Origin: Luteitalea sp. TBR-22
Lineage (GTDB): Bacteria; Acidobacteriota; Vicinamibacteria; Vicinamibacterales; Vicinamibacteraceae
Assembly: GCF_016865485.1 (NCBI RefSeq)
Contig: NZ_AP024452.1
Coordinates: 4,982,501 to 5,046,500, forward strand
Direction of reading: 5' to 3'
DNA: 64,000 bases
Below the pieces are notes generated by a model that was given only the letters and a program-made list of their open reading frames with translations, ran no database searches and had not been told where the DNA came from. A program made the position numbers and the translations under genes. How positions within the stretch are numbered: position 1 is the first letter of the stretch; the number at the start of each line of letters is the position of its first letter. Shown here piece by piece: positions 44,529 to 53,501 of the stretch.

Positions 44529-45151
44529 GCTTCGACGCCATCGCGCCCTGGTACGACGGCGCCGAGACGCTGCTGGCAGGCACGCTGCTGCAGCGCGCTC
44601 GCACGACGTGGATCGATGCCGTCGCCGTCGATGCGCGAGTGCTCAGTGCGGGTGAAGGCCACGGACGCTTCGCGGACGCACTGCTCCAGCGCCGGCCGGC
44701 GGTCGAACTGACCTGTCTCGATGCCAGCCCCGGCATGCGCCGTGTGGCCCAACGGCGACTCGCCCGACATGCCCGCCTCGCCAGGTGGGTACATGCCGAC
44801 GCCACCGCCTGGAGGCCTGAACCGGCCAGCTACGACGTGATCGCGACGCACTTCTTCCTCGACTGTTTCGACGCCGCGTCCCTCGATCGCGTGATCGACC
44901 TGTTGGCCACGGCGGCCCGGCCGCGATCGTTGTGGCTCGTCACCGACTTCGCCGTGCCGCCCGCGGGGCTCGCCCGCGTGCGCGCCGCGGCCATGCACCG
45001 GGTGATGTACTCGGCCTTTCGCAGGCTCACGACACTGCAGGCCACCCGGCTGACGCCGCCGGACCCGCTGCTCGCCGCGCGGGGGTTCGTGCTCCGCGAC
45101 CGCCGCGAGTACTCGTGGGGGCTCGTGCGGGCCGACGTGTGGCAGCGGTGA
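44525..45151 (+). CDS. class I SAM-dependent methyltransferase
   Basis: A 208-residue Rossmann methyltransferase. The opening MSFDAIAPWYDGAETLLAG is typical of the Ubie/Methyltransf_25 group. Motif I is divergent: VLSAGEGHGRFADALL has GEGHGRF in place of GxGxG. Motif II is LTCLDASPGMRRVAQRRL, and YDVIATHFFLDCFD follows. The substrate is unknown. ATG 44525 overlaps the upstream stop (ATGA), placing it in the same operon as the small membrane protein. Confidence 0.83.
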   Translation: MSFDAIAPWYDGAETLLAGTLLQRARTTWIDAVAVDARVLSAGEGHGRFADALLQRRPAVELTCLDASPGMRRVAQRRLARHARLARWVHADATAWRPEPASYDVIATHFFLDCFDAASLDRVIDLLATAARPRSLWLVTDFAVPPAGLARVRAAAMHRVMYSAFRRLTTLQATRLTPPDPLLAARGFVLRDRREYSWGLVRADVWQR

Positions 45152-45216
45152 CGGGTTGCCCCACATCTTGCATGAGCGACGCCCATGACGAACCGTTCTC
45201 CCCGCGCGCACCGCTC

Positions 45217-46272
45217 ATGAGAGCGCTCACCGTCCAACCCGGCGTCTCCGGCTCGGCCAGGCTCGAGCAGGTGGCAGAACCTGCCCTGACCGATGGCGCG
45301 CTGCTGGTGCAGGCGATCGCCGTCGGCATCTGTGGCACCGACGTGGACATCGTGCGTGGCGAGTACGGGTGGGCCCCGGACGGACGCCAACGCCTCATAC
45401 TCGGCCACGAATCGATCGGCCGCGTCCTCGAAGCCCCTCCGGATTCCGGATTCGCCCCTGGCGATCTCGTCGTCGGCATCGTACGTCGCCCCGATCCCTT
45501 GCCCTGCGCCTACTGCGCGCAGGGCGAATGGGACATGTGTCGCAATGGCGCATACACCGAGCGGGGCATCAAGTCGCTCGATGGTTACGCGTCCGAGCGT
45601 TTCAGGCTCGAGCCGGCCTATGCCGTGCGGGTCGAGAACGCGCTCGGGACTCTCGGCGTGCTGCTGGAGCCGACCAGTGTCGTCGCCAAGGCCTGGGAAC
45701 ACGCCGAGCGGATCGGGCAGCGATCCGATGCCTGGCGTCCCCGATCGGTACTGATCACCGGGGCCGGCCCCATCGGATTGCTCGCCGCATTGCTGGGACG
45801 CCTGCGCGGCCTGGACGTCCACGTCTTCGATCGGGTGACGCGCGGCCCCAAGCCGATGCTGGTCGCCGAGCTGGGGGCGACGTACCACGCGGCCACGCTG
45901 CCGAGTGTCGAACGACTGGCCCCGGACATGATCTTCGAGTGCACCGGTGCACCTGCCGTCGTCGCCGACGTCCTCACGCGCAGCGCGCCGTCGGGCATCG
46001 TGTGTCTCGCCGGCGTCTCGTCGGGTGGCCGTACCGTGCCCCTCGACCTGGGCGATCTCAATCGGCGGATGGTCCTGGAGAACGACGTCGTCTTCGGGTC
46101 GGTCAACGCCAACCGTCGCCACTACGAACAGGCAGCCGGGGCCCTGGCACGCGCCGACCACGCCTGGCTGGGGCGACTCATCACCCGGCAGGTACCCCTC
46201 GATCGATGGGCCGATGCGTTCGAACGCCATGAGGACGACGTGAAGGTGGTGCTGAGGATGGAGGAGGCGTGA
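45217..46272 (+). CDS. glucose dehydrogenase-like zinc alcohol dehydrogenase (medium-chain family)
   Basis: Oxidises an aldose with NAD(P)+, by similarity to archaeal-type glucose dehydrogenases. Catalytic zinc ligands are Cys in GICGTDVDIVRG and His-Glu in LILGHESIGRV. The structural-zinc loop is short on Cys: PLPCAYCAQGEWDMC shows three. The cofactor fold is SVLITGAGPIGLLAALLGRL near residue 175. ATG 45217 aligns with family starts; ATG 45172 is in frame but adds a leader unlike the family, and neither has a Shine-Dalgarno. Length is 351. The stop overlaps the GH15 start, so glucose released there could be oxidised here. Confidence 0.85.
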   Translation: MRALTVQPGVSGSARLEQVAEPALTDGALLVQAIAVGICGTDVDIVRGEYGWAPDGRQRLILGHESIGRVLEAPPDSGFAPGDLVVGIVRRPDPLPCAYCAQGEWDMCRNGAYTERGIKSLDGYASERFRLEPAYAVRVENALGTLGVLLEPTSVVAKAWEHAERIGQRSDAWRPRSVLITGAGPIGLLAALLGRLRGLDVHVFDRVTRGPKPMLVAELGATYHAATLPSVERLAPDMIFECTGAPAVVADVLTRSAPSGIVCLAGVSSGGRTVPLDLGDLNRRMVLENDVVFGSVNANRRHYEQAAGALARADHAWLGRLITRQVPLDRWADAFERHEDDVKVVLRMEEA

Positions 46273-48056
46273 GCCGGCCGCTGGAGGACTACGCGCTGAT
46301 CGGTGACTGCGAGAGTGCGGCGCTGGTGTCGCGCGACGGCTCGATCGACTGGCTCTGCTGGCCGCGCTTCGATTCCGACGCCTGTTTCGCTGCGCTGCTC
46401 GGCACGGAGGAGCACGGGCGCTGGCTCCTCGCGCCGGAGGGTGACGTCGCCACGACCCGCCGCTACCTGCCTGATACGTTGATGCTGGAGACGACGCACG
46501 AGACCGCCGAGGGTACGGTGGTCGTGCTCGACTTCATGCCCCCGAGGGGGCGCCATCCCGATCTGGTGCGGCAGGTGCGCGGCGTCCGTGGCCGCGTGCG
46601 CATGCGCACCGAACTGGTCCTGCGCTTCGACTACGGCCGGACCGTCCCGTGGGTGAGCCGCCTGCCCGACGGCCGCACCCGGGCCGTCGCGGGGCCTCAC
46701 ATGGTGGTGCTGCAGGCGCCGGCCGTGGTGCATGGCGAGGGGCTGCGCACGGTCGGGTACTTCGACGTCGGCGCCGGCGACGAGGTCGCCCTGGCGCTCG
46801 TCTACGGTGCGTCGCATCTTCCCCTGCCACCGCCCGTCGACGTCGCGCACGTGCGGCAGGCGTCACTGGCCTTCTGGCACAAGTGGGTGGCGCCGCATCG
46901 CACGGGTGGTGACTGGGCCGACCTGGTCTCTCGCTCCTTGATCACGCTGAAGGCGCTCACCTACGCCCCCACCGGGGGCATCGTGGCCGCGCCGACCACG
47001 TCCTTGCCCGAGCAGCTCGGTGGCTCACGCAACTGGGACTACCGGTACTGCTGGCTGCGAGACGCCACGCTCACGCTGCTCGCCCTGATGAACGCGGGGC
47101 ACATGGAGGAAGCCGCGGCGTGGCGGGCCTGGTTGCTCCGGGCAGCGGCTGGCGCCCCGTCGCAGGTCCAGATCATGTATGGGCTCGCGGGCGAGCGCCG
47201 TCTCACCGAGGCAGAACTGTCGTGGCTGCCCGGCTACGCCGACTCGCGCCCGGTGCGGCTGGGCAACGCGGCCCATGACCAACTGCAACTGGACGTCTTC
47301 GGCGAAGTGCTCGATGCCCTTCACCAGGCGCGCCTTGGCGGTCTCGAAAGCACGCCTGCGGCCTGGGCGCTCGAGCGCGCGCTCGTCGACCACGTGACCA
47401 CGATCTGGGATCAGCCCGACGAGGGGATCTGGGAAGTACGCGGCCCCAGGCGCCACTTCACGCATTCGCGCGTGATGGCGTGGGTGGCGCTCGATCGCGG
47501 CATCAAGTCTGCGGAGCGGTTCGGATTGCCCGGCGACCTGCCGACGTGGCGACAGGTCCGGCAGGCCATCCACGATGACGTCTGCGCGAAGGGCTTCAAT
47601 CGCGCGCTCGGAACCTTCGTACAGGCCTACGGCGAACCCTGGCTCGACGCCAGTCTCCTGCTGCTGCCGACGATGGGCTTCCTCCCGGCGACCGATCCTC
47701 GGGTGGGGGGCACGATCGCTGCCGTGGAGCGGCACCTGCTGCGCGACGGGTTCGTGCTGCGATACGACACCAGCGGAACCGAGGACGGCCTGCCTCCGGG
47801 GGAGGGCGCATTCCTCGCCTGCAGCTTGTGGCTGGCTGACGCCTACACCCTGCAGGGACGGATCGACGAGGCGCGCCTGCTGTTCGAGCGGGTGGTCGGC
47901 ATCGCCAACGATGTCGGGTTGCTGGCCGAGGAGTACGACCCCGCACTCGGGCGCCTGGTCGGCAACTTCCCGCAGGCGTTCTCCCACATCGCCCTGGTCA
48001 ACACGGCGCACAACCTCGCACGGGCCACCAAGCCCGCCCGACAGCGCGCCTCATGA
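46269..48056 (+). CDS. glycoside hydrolase family 15 protein (glucoamylase/trehalase-like)
   Basis: An (alpha/alpha)6-barrel inverting hydrolase of 595 residues. The N-terminal beta domain opens DYALIGDCESAALVSRDGSIDWLCWPRFDS. The barrel has the GH15 blocks LGGSRNWDYRYCWLRDATLTL, EEGIWEVRG-like DEGIWEVRGPRRHFTHSRVM, and the catalytic base region LLAEEYDPALGRLVGNFPQAFSHI. It has no signal peptide and is cytoplasmic, so it probably acts on trehalose or short alpha-glucans. GTG 46269 sits in a GTGA overlap with the dehydrogenase gene. Confidence 0.9.
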   Translation: MSRPLEDYALIGDCESAALVSRDGSIDWLCWPRFDSDACFAALLGTEEHGRWLLAPEGDVATTRRYLPDTLMLETTHETAEGTVVVLDFMPPRGRHPDLVRQVRGVRGRVRMRTELVLRFDYGRTVPWVSRLPDGRTRAVAGPHMVVLQAPAVVHGEGLRTVGYFDVGAGDEVALALVYGASHLPLPPPVDVAHVRQASLAFWHKWVAPHRTGGDWADLVSRSLITLKALTYAPTGGIVAAPTTSLPEQLGGSRNWDYRYCWLRDATLTLLALMNAGHMEEAAAWRAWLLRAAAGAPSQVQIMYGLAGERRLTEAELSWLPGYADSRPVRLGNAAHDQLQLDVFGEVLDALHQARLGGLESTPAAWALERALVDHVTTIWDQPDEGIWEVRGPRRHFTHSRVMAWVALDRGIKSAERFGLPGDLPTWRQVRQAIHDDVCAKGFNRALGTFVQAYGEPWLDASLLLLPTMGFLPATDPRVGGTIAAVERHLLRDGFVLRYDTSGTEDGLPPGEGAFLACSLWLADAYTLQGRIDEARLLFERVVGIANDVGLLAEEYDPALGRLVGNFPQAFSHIALVNTAHNLARATKPARQRAS

Positions 48057-48147
48057 GGCGCGCAGGCCGTTCACGCACGGTGAGGCACGCCTGGCACAGC
48101 GTGCCCTGCCGCTGCGGTCGGCGTGAGCGGGACGCGCGGATGCTGGT

Positions 48148-49032
48148 TCAGCGCGTGCACGAGAAGTAGCCGGCATAGCCGGCCTCGAGATCCGTCCCCA
48201 CCGTCAACCTGGCGTGAGCCCTGCGCGACTCATCGGTCGCCGCGGCATCCGGCGCGAACACGTCGACCTTCACGTCGTCGCCAGCCAGCGTGAACCCGCC
48301 GCCCGCCGCGGCAGGATACGAGACTTCCATGCGAGCCAGGCGTCCATGCAGCTTGATGACGCCCCGCCCGAGCCCCGTGCGGCGCGCCGTGGCGGCGGCC
48401 ACAATGGCGGCATCCGGTGCATAGGCGAACCGGCAGACCGCGACGTCGCCCAGGGCCTGCCGGAGTTCGGCATCGGTGAGCGACTCCAGGTCGGTTTCGG
48501 CCAGCTCGGCTCGACGGGCCGCATCTCCTGGCGACAGCAGTTCCGGTGACGCAGCGGGGCTCACGGTCGTCACCGGGGCATCGCCGCGCTGCAACGCGTC
48601 GATGAGGTAGGCCATCTCCGCGATCTCCTTGCGCTGCGCTTCGATGATCTCGTCGGCCAGCTTCCTGACGCGCGCATCCCGGATGCGCGCACGCTCGCTC
48701 GTCAGCAACGCGATCGAATGATGGGGCACCATGGCCCGCATGTATTCGAGCCCACTGACCGTCGCCTGGGAGCGGATCAGCCACGCCGCGATGACGACCA
48801 CGAGTGCACTGCCGATGAAGATGGCCAGGTTGGCGATCCGGTTCCGATACATGCCCAGCATGAAGCCGAGCATGATGATCGCCATCACCGCGCCCATCAG
48901 CAGCGCCATCCATCCGCGAGTCTCGCTCATGTATGCGTGATCCCAGGTGTACGTATGGATGTACATCAACCCGAACATGACGATCGTCGACGTTGCGATC
49001 ATCGCGGCAAAGCGCCAGTAGCTCATGTGCAT
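48148..49032 (-). CDS. DUF305 membrane protein with extra C-terminal domain
   Basis: Three hydrophobic segments (FAAMIATSTIVMFGLMYIH; GWMALLMGAVMAIIMLGFML; LAIFIGSALVVVIAAWLI) precede the DUF305 core, YMRAMVPHHSIALLTSERA followed by EAQRKEIAEMAYLIDAL. DUF305 is linked to metal-related envelope functions, with the His pair as possible ligands. A further 120 residues follow, with CRFAYAPDAAIVAAA and GVIKLHGRLARMEV, which I cannot assign. ATG 49032 has GGAGG five bases upstream; ATG 49026 is the alternative. Length is 294. Confidence 0.85.
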   Translation of the reverse strand: MHMSYWRFAAMIATSTIVMFGLMYIHTYTWDHAYMSETRGWMALLMGAVMAIIMLGFMLGMYRNRIANLAIFIGSALVVVIAAWLIRSQATVSGLEYMRAMVPHHSIALLTSERARIRDARVRKLADEIIEAQRKEIAEMAYLIDALQRGDAPVTTVSPAASPELLSPGDAARRAELAETDLESLTDAELRQALGDVAVCRFAYAPDAAIVAAATARRTGLGRGVIKLHGRLARMEVSYPAAAGGGFTLAGDDVKVDVFAPDAAATDESRRAHARLTVGTDLEAGYAGYFSCTR

Positions 49033-49188
49033 CGCGTCCTCCGTGCCCGCGTTGCGTGACTCGCTCGTCGCCCGCGGGCCAGGGGAGTGAGCGGCGCCAC
49101 GCTCCGGCGCGCACGCACGGCGCATGCAAGACGTCCGCCCGGTCGGGACCGTGCCGTCCCGATCGAGGCAGTCCCGTGGTGGCCCGCC

Positions 49189-50385
49189 ATGGCGACGGCC
49201 TTGCAGCTGATGCTCGCCATGTCCACCGTCCTGGTGTTCGGTGTCGTCCTGCTGATCGCCGCCCTGATCTCGGCCCGGGCGCAACGCGGCATCCTCTCCA
49301 CGGCCGTGTTGTTCCTGATGGCGGGCGTCGTGGCCGGGCCGGGCCTGCTGGATCTGCTGTCGACCACACCGAGCCGGCGCGTCCCATCGCTGGTCGCCGA
49401 GGTCGCGCTGTTCGCGGTGCTGTTCACCGACGGCATGCACCTCACCCTCACGCAGCTGAGAAGCGCCTGGCGCCTGCCCGGCCGCGCCCTGTTCATCGGC
49501 ATGCCGCTGACACTCGTGATGATCGCGGCGCTCGCTCACTGGGTGGTCGGGCTCCCCTGGCCGGCGGCCTGGCTGGTCGGCGCGGCGCTGAGTCCGACCG
49601 ACCCGGTCTTCGCGGCCGCGCTCGTCGGCGCCGACCACGTGCCTCGTCGCGTGCGCGAGCTGCTGAACATCGAGAGCGGGGCCAACGACGGGCTCGCGCT
49701 CCCGATCATCGCCACTCTGCTCGCCGTGAACGGCGCCGCGCAGGCCTCCTTCGGCCTGGCCCTCGGCGGCGCGGCGATGGGCGTGGCGCTGGGGGTAGCC
49801 ATCGCCTGGTGTGCCGTGCGCCTGGCACGCGCGCGATGGTTCGAGGTGTCAGGGCCCTATGCCCCGCTCGGGGTGCTGGCGATCGGACTCGTGGTACTCG
49901 GGACGACGTCGCTGCTGCACGCCAACGAGTTCCTGGCGGCGTTTGCCGCCGGCGTCACCATCGCCTCCAGCTCGGAGCGCGCACGGCTGGCGTTCGCGCC
50001 GGTCGGTGAGCTGGTGTCGGAAGTGCTGAAGCTGGGCGCCCTGCTGATCTTCGGCGCCGTCCTCACGCCGTCGTTGTTCGCCACACTGCGCATGCAGGAC
50101 TACGTCTTCGCCGGACTCGTGCTCGTGGTGGCCCGCCCTGCGGCGATGGTCGTCTCGCTGCTGGGCTCCCGTCTCGAGCGCCGCGAGATCGTCGCCGTCG
50201 CGTGGTTCGGTCCGAAGGGCTTTGCGTCGGTCTTCTTCGGGTTCCTGATCCTCGAGGCAGGCGTCCCGCAGGCGGCGCAGGTGTTCCAGCTGCTGGCGCT
50301 GGTGATCGCGCTGTCGATCGTGGCGCACAGCTCCACCGACGTGCTGGTCGCCCGGGGCTTCCGGGGCACGCGCGAGGACACGTGA
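49189..50385 (+). CDS. Na+/H+ antiporter, CPA1 (NhaP-like) family
   Basis: Inner-membrane cation/proton antiporter with about twelve hydrophobic segments over 398 residues. Signature blocks are AALSPTDPVFAAALVG and LLNIESGANDGLALPII, which carries the ND ion-binding pair typical of CPA1. FAAGVTIASSSER and AVAWFGPKGFASVFFGFLIL follow near the end. ATG 49189 begins at the first membrane helix. A GTG at 49087 would add an Arg-rich leader and is less likely; neither has a good Shine-Dalgarno. It diverges from the DUF305 gene. Confidence 0.9.
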   Translation: MATALQLMLAMSTVLVFGVVLLIAALISARAQRGILSTAVLFLMAGVVAGPGLLDLLSTTPSRRVPSLVAEVALFAVLFTDGMHLTLTQLRSAWRLPGRALFIGMPLTLVMIAALAHWVVGLPWPAAWLVGAALSPTDPVFAAALVGADHVPRRVRELLNIESGANDGLALPIIATLLAVNGAAQASFGLALGGAAMGVALGVAIAWCAVRLARARWFEVSGPYAPLGVLAIGLVVLGTTSLLHANEFLAAFAAGVTIASSSERARLAFAPVGELVSEVLKLGALLIFGAVLTPSLFATLRMQDYVFAGLVLVVARPAAMVVSLLGSRLERREIVAVAWFGPKGFASVFFGFLILEAGVPQAAQVFQLLALVIALSIVAHSSTDVLVARGFRGTREDT

Positions 50386-50460
50386 CGACTGGCGCCATCA
50401 CCGATCGCATCCCGGATGTCAGGCCGGCAGTGTGGGGGGCGGTCGCGGCTGAGGATTCGC

Positions 50461-50477
50461 GGCGACGTGACGTCGCC
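50461..50477. promoter_or_regulatory. 17-bp inverted repeat downstream of the antiporter gene
   Basis: GGCGACGT and ACGTCGCC are perfect 8-bp arms around one central G. The site is 76 bases past the antiporter stop and 157 bases before the next ATG. The one-base centre suits a protein-binding dyad better than an RNA hairpin. Confidence 0.4.
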
Positions 50478-50562
50478 AGATGTCGAGGTCCTCGGCTGAC
50501 GAGTGGTCGTCAGGGCGCGTGGCAGTCACGAAATGTGGTGACCGCACGCCTCGCTCGAGTGG

Positions 50563-50582
50563 CGACACCTCGCGAGGTGTCG
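50563..50582. promoter_or_regulatory. 20-bp perfect palindrome upstream of ATG 50634
   Basis: CGACACCTCGCGAGGTGTCG is fully self-complementary over 20 bases. It lies 52 bases upstream of the start of the frameshifted secreted-protein gene and 39 bases before its Shine-Dalgarno. The length and symmetry suggest an operator for a dimeric regulator. It could also fold as a leader hairpin. Confidence 0.5.
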
Positions 50583-50633
50583 ACGGCCGGACGTGGCCCG
50601 CTCCTTGCCCCTGCATCGGGACGGAGGTGAAAC

Positions 50634-51852
50634 ATGAAGACACCGACAATGAGGTGGAGCCCATGGTGGGCTCGAATGGCAGCGCTGACCGTACTGTTCG
50701 TGTCGACCTGGACCGGCACGAGCCTGGCCGATAGCTGGAACGACCGCACGCGGCTGCGCTTCTCCGGGCCGGTGATGGTGCCGGGGGCGACACTCCCTGC
50801 GGGCGAGTACGTGTTCGAACTCATGGACCTGAAGGCGAACCGGCACATGGTCCGCATCAGGAACGCGGAGGGGTCGGAAGTCATGGCCGTGGCCAGTGCG
50901 GTTCCGATCAAGCGCCAGGAGCCCGAAGGCACGACGACCCTGACCTTCAACCCGACGGTGGCCGGTGCGCCTCCCGCCCTCAAGGCGTGGTACTACCCGG
51001 GATCGATCTACGGGCATGAATTCATCTATTCCGAGAACGAAGCGCGGATGATCGCGCAGCGCGACAAGACCATCGTGCTGTCCGAAGACCGGGCATCGGG
51101 TGATGCCGACGCCGCCGGCACGGTGCGCCAGTACGACGCCACGGGCAAGGCAACGAACTGGCGGGCAGACGACGCCGTGATCCGCGAATGGACCACGTGG
51201 TCGCGTGACGCCGTGGCGCGCGCCCGCACGGCCACCGATGCCGCCGGCAGCCGCGAGACGAAGAGCGCGACCACGTCCCTGGTCGACTCGGCCGGGACGG
51301 CCATGCGGGTGCGGCTCGACGACCTCGAGTCGCGGCCGCGCGACTACACCGGCAAGACGATCTCGGTCGATGCCGAGGTCGAGAAGGTGCTCGGCCCGCG
51401 GCTCTTCACGATTGACGAGCCGGACTGGGCCGATCTCGACGGCGAGATCCTCGTGCACGTGCCGACGGCCCTGGCGGCGCTGGTGCGGCCCGACGATCGG
51501 GTGACCATCACGGGCACGCTGCGCTCGTACCCGATCACCGAGTTCGATCGCGAGTGGCGCTGGTACGACTCACCCAGTGAGGCCATGTCCGGGTGGGCTC
51601 GTCGGCCGGTGCTCGTGGCGACGCGCGTGGTCGGTGGCGACGATGATCGGGCCCTCCTGATCACGACAGAAGGCGCCGGATCGCGCCGGCATCTCCTCGC
51701 CGTCGTTGCTGCGCCTGAACGACATCAGCGCGGACGCGGTCGGACGGCCGGTGGATCTGGACGGCGTGCGCGTGACCAACATCGTCCCGGGTCAGGGCTT
51801 CTTCGTGGCGACCACCTGCTCGTCATGCCCCCACTCGACCCCCACGCCGTAG
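50634..51852 (+). pseudogene. frameshifted gene for a secreted beta-rich protein
   Basis: A strong Shine-Dalgarno (ACGGAGGTGA) precedes ATG 50634. A signal peptide (MAALTVLFVSTWTGTSLAD) leads into RLRFSGPVMVPGATLPAGEY, AWYYPGSIYGHEFIYSE and an OB-like region TGKTISVDAEVEKVLGPRLF. Frame 0 is coherent to about residue 345 (ALLITTEG, near 51670). It then becomes Arg/His-rich noise. Frame 1 takes over with SLLRLNDISADAVGRPVDLD, then [18 protein letters not shown], ending at TAG 51850-51852. One extra base near 51660-51690 explains this. It may be a true mutation or a sequencing error. The end overlaps the convergent gene by 61 bases. Confidence 0.65.
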
Positions 51853-53249
51853 TACGCCGTCCAATAGCGCACCATCTGCCGATACGCGGCCGTCCGAATC
51901 GGTTGCGGAACGCGGTCCCAGTCGGTCGGCCCCATGCTGCTCCACATCGCGGGGTTGACCAGGAGCGCCTCGTAGCGAGCGACCATGGCGTCCAGACCGA
52001 CCCGCCGGAGCGGCGCAGGCACGTCATTCCAGTCCGCCAGATGCATGCGGCGCCACAGCGCGGCGTTCCCTCGCACGTCATCAGCCGTGACGCGCGTGCG
52101 CAGCCGCTCGGTTCCGGCGGTGACCGTCACGGTGAGCGGCGTGGCATCGGAGAAGCTGGCGAACGGATTGACGGCCACAGGTAACGGAAGGGGGACGGCA
52201 GGGGGGGACGGGCGGCCTCGAACCGTGGTCGTCGCCAGGCCGAGCACCACCACGGTCGCGACATGGCGCGCCACGCAGGGCGATCGGCGCCCAGGTAGAC
52301 GCGCCTGCGGCCGTTCCGTACGACGGCGACGGGTGCACCGTGCAACGGTGAGGGTCGCCACGAGCACCAGCCCCAACGAGCCGAGCGCCGCGGTGCGCGC
52401 CGCGACTGGCCTGGTCCGGCCAACAAACAGCCGCGCCACCTGGGGCACCTCGGACAATGCGGGCGCAGGCAGGTCCGTCGCCACCCGGGGATGACGAATC
52501 CCCAGCGGCGGCAGCGCCCTGACCTGCCGGCGCCATGCATGCACGCCTCCCAGGCTGCGTGCAGACAACAGGGCCCGAGCGACGCCCGCGTAATGGTCTC
52601 TCCGGCGCGCGGCAGGCACCACATGGAACACGACGTGTCGTTGCTCGGCTACCACGTGGATCTCGCCGGCGGCGGCCATGGCGCGCAGGACGTCACGCAG
52701 TTCGAGGGCGTGGGCGAGTGGCCGGTGCAGCACCGAGATGTCGGCCGCCAGGCCCATGACGTGCATGGGCACGTTGGTTCGTGCGTTGGGGTTGTTGCGC
52801 GACAGCCGGCGCTGGTACTCGCCGTGCCGCACCAGACTGGTCACGTCGATGGGCGCGGAGCGGACGCGGGAGGCGATGTCGAACAGCATGCCGATCACTT
52901 CGGGACGCGCAGAGAGGTAGAGCGCCTGGTGTGTCGGATCGAGTTCGCCGATCTGGTGGGCCCCGGCGGTCCGCAGCGACAGATTCAGCTCGCGGGCGCC
53001 TGCCGGCACCGTCACGAGCGTGTCGTCGGCGATCGCTGCGCTCAAGGCCTCGCGATCGGCGAACTCGAGGTCGGGCTGGCCTTCGTAGGCCTCGGTGATC
53101 CGGGCGGCATCCGCGACGCTGTCGGCCCTGAGCGTGGCCATGAGCGACCGCAGGCGGTCGAGGTGACGAACTTCCACCTCGGCCTCAGCCAGTGCTGCCC
53201 ACGAGATGCTCGCTGCTGCAAACCCGGCCACCAGTGCCCTCCGCGCCAC
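51792..53249 (-). CDS. DUF5715-like (peptidase M15-type) protein with C-terminal W-DW-VP repeats
   Basis: GTG 53249 has AGGAGGG five bases upstream and starts a signal peptide ([19 protein letters not shown]). Residues about 115-250 resemble DUF5715/M15-like peptidases: [14 protein letters not shown], then [15 protein letters not shown] with a HxxGxAxD-type metal motif, and [14 protein letters not shown] hydrophobic segment ([16 protein letters not shown]) is near residue 310, and a second one near 345. The last 88 residues hold two copies of a W-x2-M-x3-DW-x2-VP-x-P-x-R unit (398-434 and 435-470). The protein stops soon after YWTAYYGVG. It may act on peptidoglycan; this is inference. Confidence 0.7.
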   Translation of the reverse strand: MARRALVAGFAAASISWAALAEAEVEVRHLDRLRSLMATLRADSVADAARITEAYEGQPDLEFADREALSAAIADDTLVTVPAGARELNLSLRTAGAHQIGELDPTHQALYLSARPEVIGMLFDIASRVRSAPIDVTSLVRHGEYQRRLSRNNPNARTNVPMHVMGLAADISVLHRPLAHALELRDVLRAMAAAGEIHVVAEQRHVVFHVVPAARRRDHYAGVARALLSARSLGGVHAWRRQVRALPPLGIRHPRVATDLPAPALSEVPQVARLFVGRTRPVAARTAALGSLGLVLVATLTVARCTRRRRTERPQARLPGRRSPCVARHVATVVVLGLATTTVRGRPSPPAVPLPLPVAVNPFASFSDATPLTVTVTAGTERLRTRVTADDVRGNAALWRRMHLADWNDVPAPLRRVGLDAMVARYEALLVNPAMWSSMGPTDWDRVPQPIRTAAYRQMVRYWTAYYGVGVEWGHDEQVVATKKP

Positions 53250-53459
53250 GTCGCCCTCCTGGACGGGGATGCAGACACCAAACACCGTGCCGGTGGGGAT
53301 GGCAAGCGTTTCATGCGATGGCGGGCCCCAGGCGTCGCGACAGTCACGACAGGTCGTCACGTTGGCGACAAACCGTGGCGTGCCTGCCGGCGTCCTCGTT
53401 GAACCTGTTGACCAACGGCGGGCCGCCGAATGCTGGGGCGCCGACGCGTAGCCGCCTCG

Positions 53460-53468
53460 TGCTAAGCT
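53460..53468 (+). promoter_or_regulatory. candidate extended -10 element
   Basis: TGCTAAGCT at 53460-53468 reads as TG, one base, then TAAGCT. A start near 53475 would leave about 27 bases before ATG 53502, including the GGGGAGG ribosome site. No matching -35 box is clear. Confidence 0.3.
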
Positions 53469-53501
53469 CCGCCACACGAAGCACACCAGGGGAGGAACAC
53501 G

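Noticed and set aside
51680-52184. Frame 0 continuation of the secreted-protein gene to 52184
   Set aside because: After about 51690 it is Arg/His/Pro-rich and antisense to a well-supported minus-strand gene. Frame 1 carries the coherent continuation instead.
53408-53413. TTGACC as a -35 box for the SDR gene
   Set aside because: No -10-like hexamer lies 16-19 bases downstream. The extended -10 at 53460 is too far away to pair with it.
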